DNA of 64,000 nt. It comes from a virus. The position numbers and the translations under genes were made by a program. Under the pieces are notes generated by a model. The model saw nothing but the letters and a program-made list of their open reading frames with translations. It did not search any database and was not told the origin of the DNA. The stretch covers positions 17,753-81,752 of IMG/VR virus record IMGVR_UViG_3300009551_000007, one strand, 5' to 3'. This document shows positions 15,983 through 24,624 of this stretch, piece after piece; position 1 is the first letter of the stretch, and every line of letters begins with the position of its first letter.

Positions 15983-17689
15983 CTATGAGGCACATATGCC
16001 TGCTTTACAGTCGTCGGGCTTGGCCATGTCGGACGGCTCGTAGGTTTCTTCGATCTCCTCGCCGATGCGCTGGACTGCTTCCTTCCAACTCACACGGTTG
16101 AGGGGTTGACCGCCGCGACATTCGTCCGGGTAGGCGGTAATGCCCCTCAGTGTCGGCAGGTACTTAAGGAGTTTATCACCGAACGACTTAATCGTGCCCT
16201 CATTGTTCACCGAGCTGCCCCACTTCGGAATGTTGATCGTCGAGGCGATGCCCTGGTCGACGTAGGATTGCATGTCGGACTGGAACTTGATGCGGCGCTC
16301 GACGTCCTCTGCGAGTTCGTAGGCGTCCTCGATGAGTGCCGGGTCGGTCTTCTTGTCGTTGATGATCCTGGCTGCGGTCGCGTCGATCACGTACTGGTAG
16401 ACCGACTTGTTGCCGTCCCGTAAGTACCGGCGCTTGTAGGCCACGGCGTAGATCGGTTCGATGCCGCTGGTGGTTTCGGCGACGATTGAGATGGTCCCGG
16501 TCGGCGCGATGGACCGACAAGCGACCGGGCGGGCGATGCCGAACTTGTCGGCGAAGTCGTCGGCGGCTTTTCGCGTGAGGGTCTCGTACACCGTCATCCA
16601 CTTACCCAGTTCGCTCATGTCGCCGTACCGGTAGCCGCGCGCGAGGAGCCATTCGTGCACGCCCATTAACCCCAGTCCAATCCGGCGGTTCTTCTCGCGG
16701 ACGACAGCCATCCTGTCCGTCGGCATCTTGCTGTACAATGTCCCGCAAAGTAAGAACAGCACCAGGTCGGGTATCGCGTCGGCGAACTGTTCAATCGTGG
16801 AGAACCGTGCCATGTTGATCGAACCGAGGTTACAGCAGTCGGAGTCGTCGTGGCTGTCGACCTCCGTACAGGCGTTTCGGAGGTCACTGAGGTGGCCGTG
16901 GAGGTCGGGGTCCATCATGTCGACCGAGAAGCCCGGTTCGGCGGTCTCGCACATCTGTCGGACCACTAGCCAGTAGACCTTACAGGCCCATTCATGCGTG
17001 ACGACGTGTTCGCCGGCCCAATGACGGTAGACCTTTCTCCAGTTCGGGTCGGCCATGGCGGCGAAGAAGTCGCGGTCCAGTCCGACGGAGATGTTGGTGC
17101 CGTCCATTGGCGCCGGGAACAGGAAGTTCTTCGCCTTCTCCCGCTTATACACTTCAGCCCAATTCTTCATGCCAACGTACTTGAAAACGTCTGGGTGAGC
17201 CCAGTGCAGGCCGGCCCAGATCGCCGCACGCCGCGACCCGCCTTGCATAATGTGGCGACCGGCTTCGTTGACCATCTGCATGAGCGACAATGGGCCGGTC
17301 GAAGTGCCACCCATGCCGCGAATGTACGCGCCCTCGTGCCGCAGACCGGAGTACACGCAGCCGACGCCGCCGCCGGTCATTAACGCCGACGTCACCTTAT
17401 GCATCAAGTCTGCCCAGCCCTCGCGGGAGTCTTCGGCGCGAAACAGGAAGCAGTTGTTGACTTGCGGGTAGGGTCGGCCCGACGAGTACAGGTAGCGACC
17501 ACCGGGCATGAACATGCGGTCTTGTATGTAGCCGACGACTTTATGCGTCGCCTCGGGCGCGTACCCGTCCATGACGCTGTGAGCCACTCTCCGGGCCGTG
17601 TCGGGCCATTCCTCCTTCATGTTCGTGTTGATACTGTGGGAGTATTTGCTGAGGTAAATCGACCGGGCGAACTCAGACATAGGCACCAT
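15983..17689 (-). CDS. ribonucleotide reductase, probable class II (B12-dependent)
   Basis: 568 residues. NNCFLF (first redox Cys), the glycine-rich MTGGGVGCVYSGLR, NACTEV with CCNLGSINMA, and SIAPTGTISIVAETTSGIEP are the active-site blocks of the large reductase family. A C-terminal Cys pair (DDCKAGIC) fits the redox tail. No small (NrdB) subunit or activase is visible nearby, which points to the adenosylcobalamin-dependent single-gene class. It makes deoxynucleotides for replication. GGAGACGGCTACC precedes the ATG. It ends in TAG. Confidence 0.85.
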   Translation of the reverse strand: MVPMSEFARSIYLSKYSHSINTNMKEEWPDTARRVAHSVMDGYAPEATHKVVGYIQDRMFMPGGRYLYSSGRPYPQVNNCFLFRAEDSREGWADLMHKVTSALMTGGGVGCVYSGLRHEGAYIRGMGGTSTGPLSLMQMVNEAGRHIMQGGSRRAAIWAGLHWAHPDVFKYVGMKNWAEVYKREKAKNFLFPAPMDGTNISVGLDRDFFAAMADPNWRKVYRHWAGEHVVTHEWACKVYWLVVRQMCETAEPGFSVDMMDPDLHGHLSDLRNACTEVDSHDDSDCCNLGSINMARFSTIEQFADAIPDLVLFLLCGTLYSKMPTDRMAVVREKNRRIGLGLMGVHEWLLARGYRYGDMSELGKWMTVYETLTRKAADDFADKFGIARPVACRSIAPTGTISIVAETTSGIEPIYAVAYKRRYLRDGNKSVYQYVIDATAARIINDKKTDPALIEDAYELAEDVERRIKFQSDMQSYVDQGIASTINIPKWGSSVNNEGTIKSFGDKLLKYLPTLRGITAYPDECRGGQPLNRVSWKEAVQRIGEEIEETYEPSDMAKPDDCKAGICAS

Positions 17690-17819
17690 GGTAGCCGTCT
17701 CCGTACAGCCCTCGCCCGTAGTGGGCGATAGGCGGGTTTTTCACAGGCGGATAAAAACTGAACGAGACGGTATAATACGAGATTTTGCTTTATCGCGTTT
17801 TCCCTAAATCCTTTCTCGC
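17690..17819 (-). promoter_or_regulatory. reductase leader with hairpin
   Basis: A 130-nt leader separates the reductase from the upstream gene. On the plus strand TCGCCC (17712-17717) and GGGCGA (17723-17728) form a 6-bp hairpin. An AT-rich block with TATTAT on the minus strand (about 17771-17776) could be a -10 element, but no convincing -35 is seen. A cobalamin riboswitch would suit the gene, but the leader is short and lacks a clear B12 box. Confidence 0.35.
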
Positions 17820-18698
17820 TCAACTCTTACGCTCGATACGGATGAATGGTTCGTCCACGATCAGTAACGTGGTGGGCGGCGTGTCCGAGGCGGTCTGATT
17901 GACTTCGCCCTTTGCGTAATGGAACGGAGTCTCCTGGGAGGAATTAACCGGTGCCGGAGTTGGTATGCTCTCTCGGTTCGGCATGTTGACGTAGCCATTA
18001 ACTGACCCGCCGCTAACAGTTTCGACTCGTTTGTCCTGTTCGGCTGCTGGTTCGCCCCTTTCGACGCCCATGAGCACGTCCGGCGGGACCGCGAAGCCTT
18101 TGATAGTGATTTGCTTGGCTTTGTCTAAGTCCCATTCGAGAGGTGGGTACTCGCTACATACTACGCCCTCGTGCCCTACGTGAACCTTCTCGACCTCCTC
18201 CCGCATCTTGAGTACGGCATAGTGAATGTCGTCCGGCTTCATGTCTTTCACTTCGTACCGCTTCCCGAAGTTGTCGACGAGAGTACAAGGGGACTTGACG
18301 ATGGGCGGGCCACTGGCGCGAAGCGTCTTCAGATCGAAGTTGAACGGGGCGTGGTGGATTGGCAATGGGAAGTCGAGACCGAGACGAGTGAAGAACGTCT
18401 CGCGGCGGCGTTCTAGCCGGACGCCCTCGAATATTAACTGTGAATCGAGGAGCGGCGGCGTCTCTAATGGTTTCAGTACCGGGAACGACGGATGGTAAAT
18501 GAGCAACTCGAACGAGCAGCTTTCCCAACTGGCGTTGACGGACACGACATGGGCGTCGGCGGGAATCTCCGAGCCACCAGCAGGCACGTACAAGCAAGAG
18601 CAGTTGCGCGAATCGCGAATCATGGTTAGCATTTCTCGCGCGCCGACGCGGACGCGCTTCACGCGGAGCAACTTCTCGTCAATCATTTCTTCGTTCAT
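17820..18698 (-). CDS. unknown protein next to large terminase
   Basis: 292 residues; CTAGGAGATTCGG precedes the ATG. The N-terminal half is a mixed fold (LLRVKRVRVGAREMLTMI, SFELLIYHPSFPVL). The C-terminal half includes ITIKGFAVPPDVLMGVERGEP, then a low-complexity tail. FAVPPDVLMG recalls a short portal-like loop, but the rest does not support a portal and one exists elsewhere. A copy of the recurrent motif lies in the coding sequence at 17929-17948. Confidence 0.55.
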   Translation of the reverse strand: MNEEMIDEKLLRVKRVRVGAREMLTMIRDSRNCSCLYVPAGGSEIPADAHVVSVNASWESCSFELLIYHPSFPVLKPLETPPLLDSQLIFEGVRLERRRETFFTRLGLDFPLPIHHAPFNFDLKTLRASGPPIVKSPCTLVDNFGKRYEVKDMKPDDIHYAVLKMREEVEKVHVGHEGVVCSEYPPLEWDLDKAKQITIKGFAVPPDVLMGVERGEPAAEQDKRVETVSGGSVNGYVNMPNRESIPTPAPVNSSQETPFHYAKGEVNQTASDTPPTTLLIVDEPFIRIERKS

Positions 18699-18711
18699 CC
18701 GAATCTCCTAG

Positions 18712-20496
18712 TTAGAACCCGCCGGCGTACCCTGCGTTGGACGGGCGTTCGAGCATGGCATGAATCGCTAAGGCGAGCGAGTCGAGTTCGTCGGGCGAGC
18801 GACCGAGGAGCGACTTGAGCGTCTGCCCCTTGTAGTTCGGGTTGGGCTTATCTTTCGGGATCATGTAGGTGCGGCCCTCGGCGTCGATCTTCAGCGGTAT
18901 GGGCGACATTTGACGGTGGAGTTCGCCGTACTCACGGCCAATGCCGAACCCGTGGAGTTGTGTCCCTCCGAGGGTCGGCGACACTGTGTTCTCGGCGATC
19001 TCCGTGGCGCGGTACGCCATTGAGACACGGTCCAGTTCCACGCCGTCCTCACTGTACCGCTTTTCCTTCATCGTCTCGTATGCCGTGAGCGCGGCGGCAG
19101 CCTCTAGCCGCGACGGGTCGATCAGTTCGCGAATGGTTCCGTACAACTGTGCCCGACGGTTCTTGAACGAGTACCGCTGCTCGCGGATGCCGAGGCGCTC
19201 ACTCAGTGTCGACTTGCTCCGCTTCGGGTCGGTCGCTATCGGTTCGCCGAACGCCACGGTGCGGACGCCGTAGCCCTTCTCGCGGAGTGCGTCGGCGTGC
19301 TGCAGGCCGTTCCCACGGTCGAAGCAGACCAGTTCCGGCGCGAGGTCGAACTCCCTCATCATGGCTATGGTCATAGACGGGATCACGGCAGTGTTGGGCG
19401 TCTTATGCGACAACTGTTTCATCACGCCGTACCGGTCGACGATTGTCCATACCGTGTAGTCGCCGCCTTCCGCCGGGTCCACGCCCATGCCTTCCGCGGC
19501 GCGACGGATCAGGCCGCGCTTCACTTGATCGTCAATCCAGTCGGCCCATTCTTCGGCCTTGAGTGTCCAGTGCGGGGGATACAGCAGGACGTCGGCCCCC
19601 TTCCAGAACTTGGCGTGTAGCCCAATCGACTGGCGGATGAGGGGCCAGGTCTTCAGCCTCTCCTGGTACACGAACCACGGCATAACCCCCGGCACGATCA
19701 CCTCACCGGTCGGCTTCATACCGGCGGCGATCTGGGCACGGGCGTACTTCACGTTCGGCGAATCCTCGGCAGTGATCGTAATCACTTTACGTAGTTTACC
19801 CGGACGCGGGTCATCGGTCGGTCGCTCGACGTCGCCCGGCTTCTCCTTCGTGCCGTCCTCCCGCGAACCGCCCTCGACGGCGCGGTGAAAGAAGTTCTCA
19901 CACGGGAACGGGTTGCCGATGGCGAGGCGGCGATGTGCCCATGAATCCGCTGCGTCCCAACCTACGTCGTCGACGCCGGACGCTTCGTCAGCAATGAATA
20001 GCGTGCGTGGGACCGGCGGGAACTCGCCCGGCACTTCGGGCACATGGTGACCCAGTAAGCCTTCGCCCTTCTTCGCGACCCGGCCCCGCAGGTAGCTCTT
20101 GGGATGGAGTTTACCCTTGAGCGGTCCGTTCGTGTACACGCGGCGGATTTCCAGATCATTAACCAACAGTGGCCCGCCCTTGCTCGCCTCCAGCGGGAAC
20201 CGGGCGCTTTGAATCAGGTTCCGTATTTCCCCCCAGAGGACGCCGTTCAGCTGCATTTCGTCCACCGACGTCGTTATCACACGGCACGGGTAGCGGGTCA
20301 GGAAGAACCACAGTGCTATGAAGGCAGCAGTGAAGTCCTTCCCTAGCATGTTACCGGCCACGCAGACCGTGTCGCGGTTGTCCTGCACGGAGTATATCAG
20401 TTCACGCTCTCGGTCGTAGAACTGAATATGCGGCCACATGATCCGCTGGAAGCGGAGCGGGTCGACAATGTAGGTGAAGTTGTTACGGTCGGCCAT
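18712..20496 (-). CDS. terL: terminase large subunit
   Basis: 594 residues from MADRNNFTYIVDPLRF; the ATG overlaps the methylase stop (TAATG). The ATPase part has a Walker A-like CVAGNMLGKDFTAAF near residue 45 and Walker B RTLFIADEASG. The nuclease part has GMGVDPAEGGDYTVW (first Asp) and LVCFDRGNGLQHADAL. It packages DNA into the prohead. A longer ATG upstream (20748) lies inside the methylase gene and is unlikely to be used. Confidence 0.9.
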   Translation of the reverse strand: MADRNNFTYIVDPLRFQRIMWPHIQFYDRERELIYSVQDNRDTVCVAGNMLGKDFTAAFIALWFFLTRYPCRVITTSVDEMQLNGVLWGEIRNLIQSARFPLEASKGGPLLVNDLEIRRVYTNGPLKGKLHPKSYLRGRVAKKGEGLLGHHVPEVPGEFPPVPRTLFIADEASGVDDVGWDAADSWAHRRLAIGNPFPCENFFHRAVEGGSREDGTKEKPGDVERPTDDPRPGKLRKVITITAEDSPNVKYARAQIAAGMKPTGEVIVPGVMPWFVYQERLKTWPLIRQSIGLHAKFWKGADVLLYPPHWTLKAEEWADWIDDQVKRGLIRRAAEGMGVDPAEGGDYTVWTIVDRYGVMKQLSHKTPNTAVIPSMTIAMMREFDLAPELVCFDRGNGLQHADALREKGYGVRTVAFGEPIATDPKRSKSTLSERLGIREQRYSFKNRRAQLYGTIRELIDPSRLEAAAALTAYETMKEKRYSEDGVELDRVSMAYRATEIAENTVSPTLGGTQLHGFGIGREYGELHRQMSPIPLKIDAEGRTYMIPKDKPNPNYKGQTLKSLLGRSPDELDSLALAIHAMLERPSNAGYAGGF

Positions 20497-21074
20497 TACA
20501 ACGTGCCCCACTGGTCTGCCATGGCTTCGGCGATACCGCTGAATGTGACGGACCGTAACAGGCCCCTTTCGGGCGAGGGCGGCAAGCACCTCAGTGTGTC
20601 GTCGTAGGGCGGCGGAACGAACTCGGTCGGTTCCAGTTTGGGGAGGCCCTTTAGCCAGAGACAGGTCGATTTCTTTTCGCGGTGGCCGAACTGGTAGGGC
20701 TGAATGGTTTGCGTCGGTCTGCCGACTATGTTCATGGCTGCCCCGCACATCAACGGGTTTTCAACGCATACCCTCGGCGCGTTCGCGGCGAGACACTTCA
20801 GGAACAGTTCCGTAGCCTCTATCATGCTATCCCGTCTGCCCGGTCGCTTTAGATACTGCACGCCGCTATTGGTGAGGTACGTGCACGGGGGATGGGCTAT
20901 AACCAGATCCCATTCCATACCCAGCAGGGGCGTCACGTCGCGTCGGAAATGTAAGCCCCTGGCGTCGGCGTTCCCCCAGCCCATCCTCAGATCGCAGCTG
21001 TAAGCGAGATGACCCCTGCTCCGGAAGGCGTCTCTAACGGTCCCGGAAAACTCACAGGCTATCAGTACACGCAT
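20496..21074 (-). CDS. C5 cytosine methyltransferase-like protein
   Basis: 192 residues. MRVLIACEFSGTVRDAFRSRG resembles the SAM-binding start, DLVIAHPPCTYLTNSG carries the Pro-Pro-Cys catalytic loop of C5 methylases, and CVENPLM corresponds to the ENV motif. It is shorter than typical C5 enzymes (over 300 residues) and lacks a clear target-recognition domain. It belongs to a short phage-borne class usually annotated as DNA cytosine methylase; activity is not certain. It may protect DNA from host restriction. Confidence 0.7.
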   Translation of the reverse strand: MRVLIACEFSGTVRDAFRSRGHLAYSCDLRMGWGNADARGLHFRRDVTPLLGMEWDLVIAHPPCTYLTNSGVQYLKRPGRRDSMIEATELFLKCLAANAPRVCVENPLMCGAAMNIVGRPTQTIQPYQFGHREKKSTCLWLKGLPKLEPTEFVPPPYDDTLRCLPPSPERGLLRSVTFSGIAEAMADQWGTL

Positions 21075-21080
21075 TAGCGA

Positions 21081-21098
21081 TCTCTGGGAGGAATAGAC
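21081..21098 (+). repeat. copy of recurrent TCTCTGGGAGAAACTAG-like motif
   Basis: TCTCTGGGAGGAATAGAC on the plus strand, directly upstream of the methylase ATG (21074) on the minus strand. Confidence 0.6.
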
Positions 21099-21122
21099 GA
21101 GTATGGTGTGGTCTGCGCGATG

Positions 21123-21332
21123 CTATATGCCGTCCGTGACCTGCGTGAATCGGCCGTCCAGGAACTCGGATAGTTCGCGGTAGCGGAGCTTGTCGTAATG
21201 GACGGAATGGTACACGACCGATTTCTCGACACCGTCCCGGTCACCGTTGGTCGAGCAAGTGGCTACGCCGATCACGACGTACAGCCCGCCCTTGCGATGT
21301 TTCCACACGCTGTAAGGTGATGGTTCGTTCAT
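21123..21332 (-). CDS. DUF1653-like small protein
   Basis: 69 residues behind CGGGAGACAAC. VWKHRKGGLYVVIGVATCST, then EKSVVYHSVHYDKLRYRELSEFLDGRF, follows the DUF1653 pattern (YRHxKGxxYxVI...VVYxxLY...WxRPxxxF). The family is small and of unknown function, common in phages. It ends in TAG, in frame with the following methylase. Confidence 0.7.
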   Translation of the reverse strand: MNEPSPYSVWKHRKGGLYVVIGVATCSTNGDRDGVEKSVVYHSVHYDKLRYRELSEFLDGRFTQVTDGI

Positions 21333-21535
21333 GTTGTCTCCCGTAGGAACTCGTCGATGGCTTCGCGGAACCGTTCAGCAACTGCTCTCGTTAAGACGAT
21401 CTTGTATGGTTCTTTACAATCGTCGTTGGAGAGGATCATTACCGGTTCGCCGTCGCGTGGGCCCGTGAACACCGAGCCGATGGATATGTGTTCGGGCGGG
21501 TACACGATGACGGTGACCGGTACTGCTGTGGCCAT
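21329..21535 (-). CDS. small protein, unknown
   Basis: 68 residues (MATAVPVTVIVYPPEHISIG...). Beta-prone at the start, helical at the end (TRAVAERFREAIDEFLRE). The stop overlaps the ATG of the DUF1653-like gene. Not recognised. Confidence 0.55.
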   Translation of the reverse strand: MATAVPVTVIVYPPEHISIGSVFTGPRDGEPVMILSNDDCKEPYKIVLTRAVAERFREAIDEFLRETT

Positions 21536-21537
21536 GG

Positions 21538-21861
21538 CTACTTACCCGTGTCCGAATGAAACACGGCTTCCCCGTTAGTGATCGTGAAGTGTGCCTTACA
21601 CTCGCCGGTCCATCGAATCGACGGCGCGAGGGTCGGGCCGGCGTCGCCCTCGGCGTAGCTCCATCGGTGAATGCCTTCGACACGCGGATGCTGGTCGGTC
21701 ACGAGGGGCGTGTAGCACGAGTTACCACACCCACACGGACAAACGAAGTCCACGGCGTAGGGTTCGCCGCCCTTCACGATCACTTGCATTTCGCCGGCCG
21801 CGGGCGCGGGTCGGTCGCAGCCGAACTGGTACCGAACCGACTTGTATTTAGTTACCATCAT
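21538..21861 (-). CDS. DUF6527-like zinc-binding protein
   Basis: 107 residues. FVCPCGCGNSCYTPL supplies a CxCxC-type metal site, and TLAPSIRWTGECKAHFTITNGE carries the downstream Cys and His that define the DUF6527 pattern. Relatives are known beside ubiquitin-like conjugation operons in bacteria, but no E1/E2-type gene is adjacent here. A peptide-tagging or anti-defence role is speculation. Confidence 0.65.
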   Translation of the reverse strand: MMVTKYKSVRYQFGCDRPAPAAGEMQVIVKGGEPYAVDFVCPCGCGNSCYTPLVTDQHPRVEGIHRWSYAEGDAGPTLAPSIRWTGECKAHFTITNGEAVFHSDTGK

Positions 21862-22111
21862 GGAACCCTATTGTAATGCGTTTCGTGGTCCGCGACGAGA
21901 GCACCACCGAAGTGACCTCGTGGGGCGCGACCTTGGCCGTGAACCGGTTGCCGTCCCGCCACCAGACGACTTCGTAACTGTCGAGGCCGGTCTCGTCAAT
22001 CATCACGGTTAGGACGCGCGCCAGGCGCTCGCCGTCGCCCAAGTTCACCCATTCACCCGGCGCGTACACTACGAGTTGTTTGTCTGAACCGCCGTCGCCT
22101 TTAATCGCCAC
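21848..22111 (-). CDS. small basic beta-rich protein, unknown
   Basis: 87 residues from a GTG (VAIKGDGGSD) behind AAGGAGAAGTAACA. VMIDETGLDSYEVVWWRDGNRFTAKVAPHEV looks like a small beta barrel. The start lies within a few bases of the upstream gene's TAA. Longer upstream starts run over the exported-protein gene and were rejected. Confidence 0.6.
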   Translation of the reverse strand: MAIKGDGGSDKQLVVYAPGEWVNLGDGERLARVLTVMIDETGLDSYEVVWWRDGNRFTAKVAPHEVTSVVLSSRTTKRITIGFHDGN

Positions 22112-22113
22112 TG

Positions 22114-22485
22114 TTACTTCTCCTTGGTCAGTACGAACCTGTTGTTGTCGTAATCGACGCCGCGTGAGAAGCTCGACATTTTCACGTAGAACCCGCCCTC
22201 GCCGACGTCGCGGTGATCGCAGTAGATATGACCGACGCACGACAGGTGGTCGTCCTTGTACGACCATATACCGGAATAGATGACGGTTTCGTCGAGCACG
22301 GCGACGTAGGTGTAGTCGCCCCTCAGTTCGAGTACGCCGGTTTGCGAGTTGCCGTTCTTCTCGGTGACCTCGATCTTCCAAGTGCCAATGTACTGGTCTT
22401 CGGGTATCGGCTTGGGTTTCGGCACGGGCGCTGCTGCGGCGAACCCGGCCGTAACCAGCAACACGGTTAGTAGTGAGCACTTCAT
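22114..22485 (-). CDS. exported planctomycete-like protein
   Basis: 123 residues. Signal peptide MKCSLLTVLLVTAGFAAA, then APVPKPKP, a feature I associate with secreted Gemmata proteins. The mature part (YIGTWKIEVTEKNGNSQTGVLELRGDYTYVAV) looks like a small lipocalin-like or TIGR03067-like beta domain. CAGGAGGCTCGT precedes the ATG, inside the recurrent motif. It may be host-derived and act outside the cytoplasm. Confidence 0.7.
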   Translation of the reverse strand: MKCSLLTVLLVTAGFAAAAPVPKPKPIPEDQYIGTWKIEVTEKNGNSQTGVLELRGDYTYVAVLDETVIYSGIWSYKDDHLSCVGHIYCDHRDVGEGGFYVKMSSFSRGVDYDNNRFVLTKEK

Positions 22486-22490
22486 ACGAG

Positions 22491-22508
22491 CCTCCTGAGG
22501 GGAACTAG
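22491..22508 (+). repeat. copy of recurrent TCTCTGGGAGAAACTAG-like motif
   Basis: CCTCCTGAGGGGAACTAG on the plus strand; gives the ribosome-binding site of the exported-protein gene ending at 22485. Confidence 0.6.
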
Positions 22509-22535
22509 TGGCCTGTGATGCGTGAGGTGGTGCTG

Positions 22536-23264
22536 CTATTTCCTCGCACGCTTGGGCGACGATATGGGGGCTTCCTCGTACACGGCCTCCGCGTCGGTCT
22601 GAGCCTCGATCAACGGTAGGTCGGCCGGCGGGAGCATCTTCACCGAGTTGATCTTGTCCTCAATCGGGTCGGCGGCTTCGGCACCGTACTGTTTCTCCAC
22701 CATGGCATCCCAGTTGACGTTGAAGACGGTCACGCCGCCCTGCTTCTCCTTGTCGAACGCCCCGCGTATCCGGAGGCGCATTTCGACACACCACTTGATC
22801 GTTTCAAGGTAGGCGGGGTTGCCCGTTTGCCCTTTCAGCGTCCGCTCGATGTTCTTCTTTATCACGTGGAGGGGCGTGTGCTGGGCGTCCAAGCCCTCGC
22901 GCTCGATGCGGACGCGAGTGGTTTGACTTTTCGGGTTGCCTACTATCTTGGGGATGCGTGGTGCCTTCTCGGTCCTGACCGTCCGCGATTCGAGCGGGTC
23001 ACATGACTTCAGCCAAGCGTTCCAAGCCGTCGACTCCAGTAGGTCGATCTTGGCCATTTCTTCAGCCTTGGCCTCGTCGAACTTAGTGACCGACTCCGCC
23101 AGCCACAGTTTCCGGATCACCTTTAGGTCTTCACATATCGTACCCTGATCGAACCCCACGTGCTGGCCGATCTGCCACTGAGTCCATCCGCGCAAGTACA
23201 ACTCCGACACGGTCTTGCGTCGCTCCAATATCTCAAGTTCCTTCGAGTTGGTCATCTTCCGCAT
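22536..23264 (-). CDS. terS: putative terminase small subunit
   Basis: 242 residues from MRKMTNSKEL; GGGAGGGTGGGGT precedes the ATG. The N-terminus holds a helix-turn-helix (VSELYLRGWTQWQIGQHVGF, then GTICEDLKVIRKLW) that would bind DNA. A central helical part and an acidic C-terminal tail follow. Size, the HTH and closeness to terL fit a small terminase. Upstream in-frame ATGs lack a site. It ends in TAG. Confidence 0.6.
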   Translation of the reverse strand: MRKMTNSKELEILERRKTVSELYLRGWTQWQIGQHVGFDQGTICEDLKVIRKLWLAESVTKFDEAKAEEMAKIDLLESTAWNAWLKSCDPLESRTVRTEKAPRIPKIVGNPKSQTTRVRIEREGLDAQHTPLHVIKKNIERTLKGQTGNPAYLETIKWCVEMRLRIRGAFDKEKQGGVTVFNVNWDAMVEKQYGAEAADPIEDKINSVKMLPPADLPLIEAQTDAEAVYEEAPISSPKRARK

Positions 23265-23317
23265 ACCCCACCCTCCCATGCACATATGAACCTTATACCT
23301 TTGACCCCTATGCCCCA

Positions 23318-23500
23318 CTACCGCTCGGACCACCATCCCACGTATCGCCCGACGCCGAACACGGTGTACCCGTACCCGACGATTACCATGAGGCACCCCA
23401 AGCCGACCACCTCCGGCCCGTGGCATCCGACCACGTCGAGTAGCCGGTTCTCCAGCATTAGCGCCTTGATGTATAGACCGTTCACAGTTGGACCGAACAT
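23318..23500 (-). CDS. small membrane protein
   Basis: 60 residues behind GGAGGGTAAC. One transmembrane segment near residues 31-50 (VVGLGCLMVIVGYGYTVFGV). The strong site and the two-base gap to the next gene support it. Function unknown. Confidence 0.55.
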   Translation of the reverse strand: MFGPTVNGLYIKALMLENRLLDVVGCHGPEVVGLGCLMVIVGYGYTVFGVGRYVGWWSER

Positions 23501-23501
23501 G

Positions 23502-23711
23502 TTACCCTCCGAACGTGAGAAAGTGGATCGTTAGCCCGACGACGCCCAGCAACGTACCGCCGATGAGGAGCCATTCCCGCACCGGCTTCTCCGTCGCCCA
23601 TTCCGTGATCGTCTTCTCGCTCCTCACTGCTCGCCCGGCGTCGTACACTAGGGCGGTGACTTGAACCACTACCGCGAGGACGAACAATGCCAATCCGTAT
23701 GTGCTGATCAT
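23502..23711 (-). CDS. small two-helix membrane protein
   Basis: 69 residues: transmembrane segments TYGLALFVLAVVVQVTALVY and WLLIGGTLLGVVGLTIHFL with a charged loop between. The ATG overlaps the upstream TGA (ATGA). A holin is possible from size and topology, but nothing specific supports it and no endolysin is adjacent. Confidence 0.55.
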   Translation of the reverse strand: MISTYGLALFVLAVVVQVTALVYDAGRAVRSEKTITEWATEKPVREWLLIGGTLLGVVGLTIHFLTFGG

Positions 23712-24208
23712 GAGTACGTCTCCCGTGGTGAAGCAGCTAGAACCGAGTTGTCGGGCCGGGGTGCGGCGATAATGTCCGCGGCCGTCGCACGCACGCCGGC
23801 CTCGATCAGAGCGAACCCGTTCTCTTGTAGCCAGTCGGCGAAAACCAGTAGTAACGTCGCATCGGTCTCGGTCTTCAACGCCGCTATCCAGTTACCGGCG
23901 TCAGGATGCTCTCTAAACCGCCGCGCCTCGGTTATCAACGAGTCACGTAGTGCGTTGAGCCTCGTCACATCATCGGGGAGAAGCTCATGCGAGTAATCGA
24001 ACGTACCGAAAGCGACCTCTATCACTTCCACACGAACATGTTCCACGCCGGTCTCACGGACTATGTGGTGCCACTGCGACTCGTACATGAAGCAGCGTTC
24101 GCACTTCGCCGAGCCGCCTACTATCTCCCAGCCCATCATAGAGTGCACCGTTGTACAACTCTCGTAGCAAACCATGCATACCTCGTCCTCGGTCGAACGG
24201 CGGCTCAT
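23708..24208 (-). CDS. zinc-ribbon protein with TIGR02996-like segment
   Basis: 166 residues. CMVCYESC and CERCFMY give a possible zinc site in the first 45 residues. Later DATLLLVFADWLQENGFALIEAG resembles the planctomycete repeat-companion domain TIGR02996 (LVYADWLEExGD). This domain is concentrated in Gemmata-like bacteria and is the clearest host link here. GAGGGCACGAAT precedes the ATG. Role unknown. Confidence 0.6.
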   Translation of the reverse strand: MSRRSTEDEVCMVCYESCTTVHSMMGWEIVGGSAKCERCFMYESQWHHIVRETGVEHVRVEVIEVAFGTFDYSHELLPDDVTRLNALRDSLITEARRFREHPDAGNWIAALKTETDATLLLVFADWLQENGFALIEAGVRATAADIIAAPRPDNSVLAASPRETYS

Positions 24209-24624
24209 ATTCGTGCCCTCTTCGGCGGGTCAGGAGGGGCGTCTACCGAGTCTGTACCGCGAGTGGACGGGTCACCTACGAGCGATGTGATTACGTCTTT
24301 AGGGGCGACGCCCTGCTTGTGGCGAAGGGCAATGAGAGTAATCACGTTCGCCAGGCTCAGACCCGACAGGCCGTGGAGGAGGAACAAAGTCAAAATCAGT
24401 TCGTCCTGGGGTCCAGGCCCACACTTGAGAGATTCCGACCGTTCGTCACTTAGTACCACGCGTGAGCCGGTCTCGTCGGTATCGACGGTAACGAACCCTG
24501 CGGAATGGAGCGCGAACCCCGACGCCTTTAGAGCCGCAGCTATGATTATATGAACCACGTCGTCGGGGAACACGACCGGCATCCAGTAGTTGCGTAACTC
24601 ACAGTACCCCATAGCGTACTTCAT
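24205..24624 (-). CDS. unknown protein
   Basis: 139 residues behind GGAGGACGAATC. Mostly helical with one hydrophobic stretch (ILTLFLLHGLSGLSLANVITLIAL) that could be a membrane hairpin or buried helix. Overlaps its neighbours by four bases on each side, as expected in a compact operon. Confidence 0.55.
   Translation of the reverse strand: MKYAMGYCELRNYWMPVVFPDDVVHIIIAAALKASGFALHSAGFVTVDTDETGSRVVLSDERSESLKCGPGPQDELILTLFLLHGLSGLSLANVITLIALRHKQGVAPKDVITSLVGDPSTRGTDSVDAPPDPPKRARI

Noticed and set aside
17690-17819. Cobalamin riboswitch before the B12-type reductase
   Set aside because: GGAGACGGC weakly resembles part of a B12 box, but the leader is too short for the known class and the remaining conserved parts are absent.
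17820-18698. Second portal protein because of FAVPPDVLMG
   Set aside because: The rest of the protein lacks portal blocks and a clear DUF1073 portal exists at 13541-15209.
20497-20748. Longer N-terminus for the large terminase (ATG at 20746-20748)
   Set aside because: It lies wholly inside the methylase gene, is Arg/Pro-rich like a shadow frame, and the ATG at 20496 overlaps the methylase stop in the usual coupled way.
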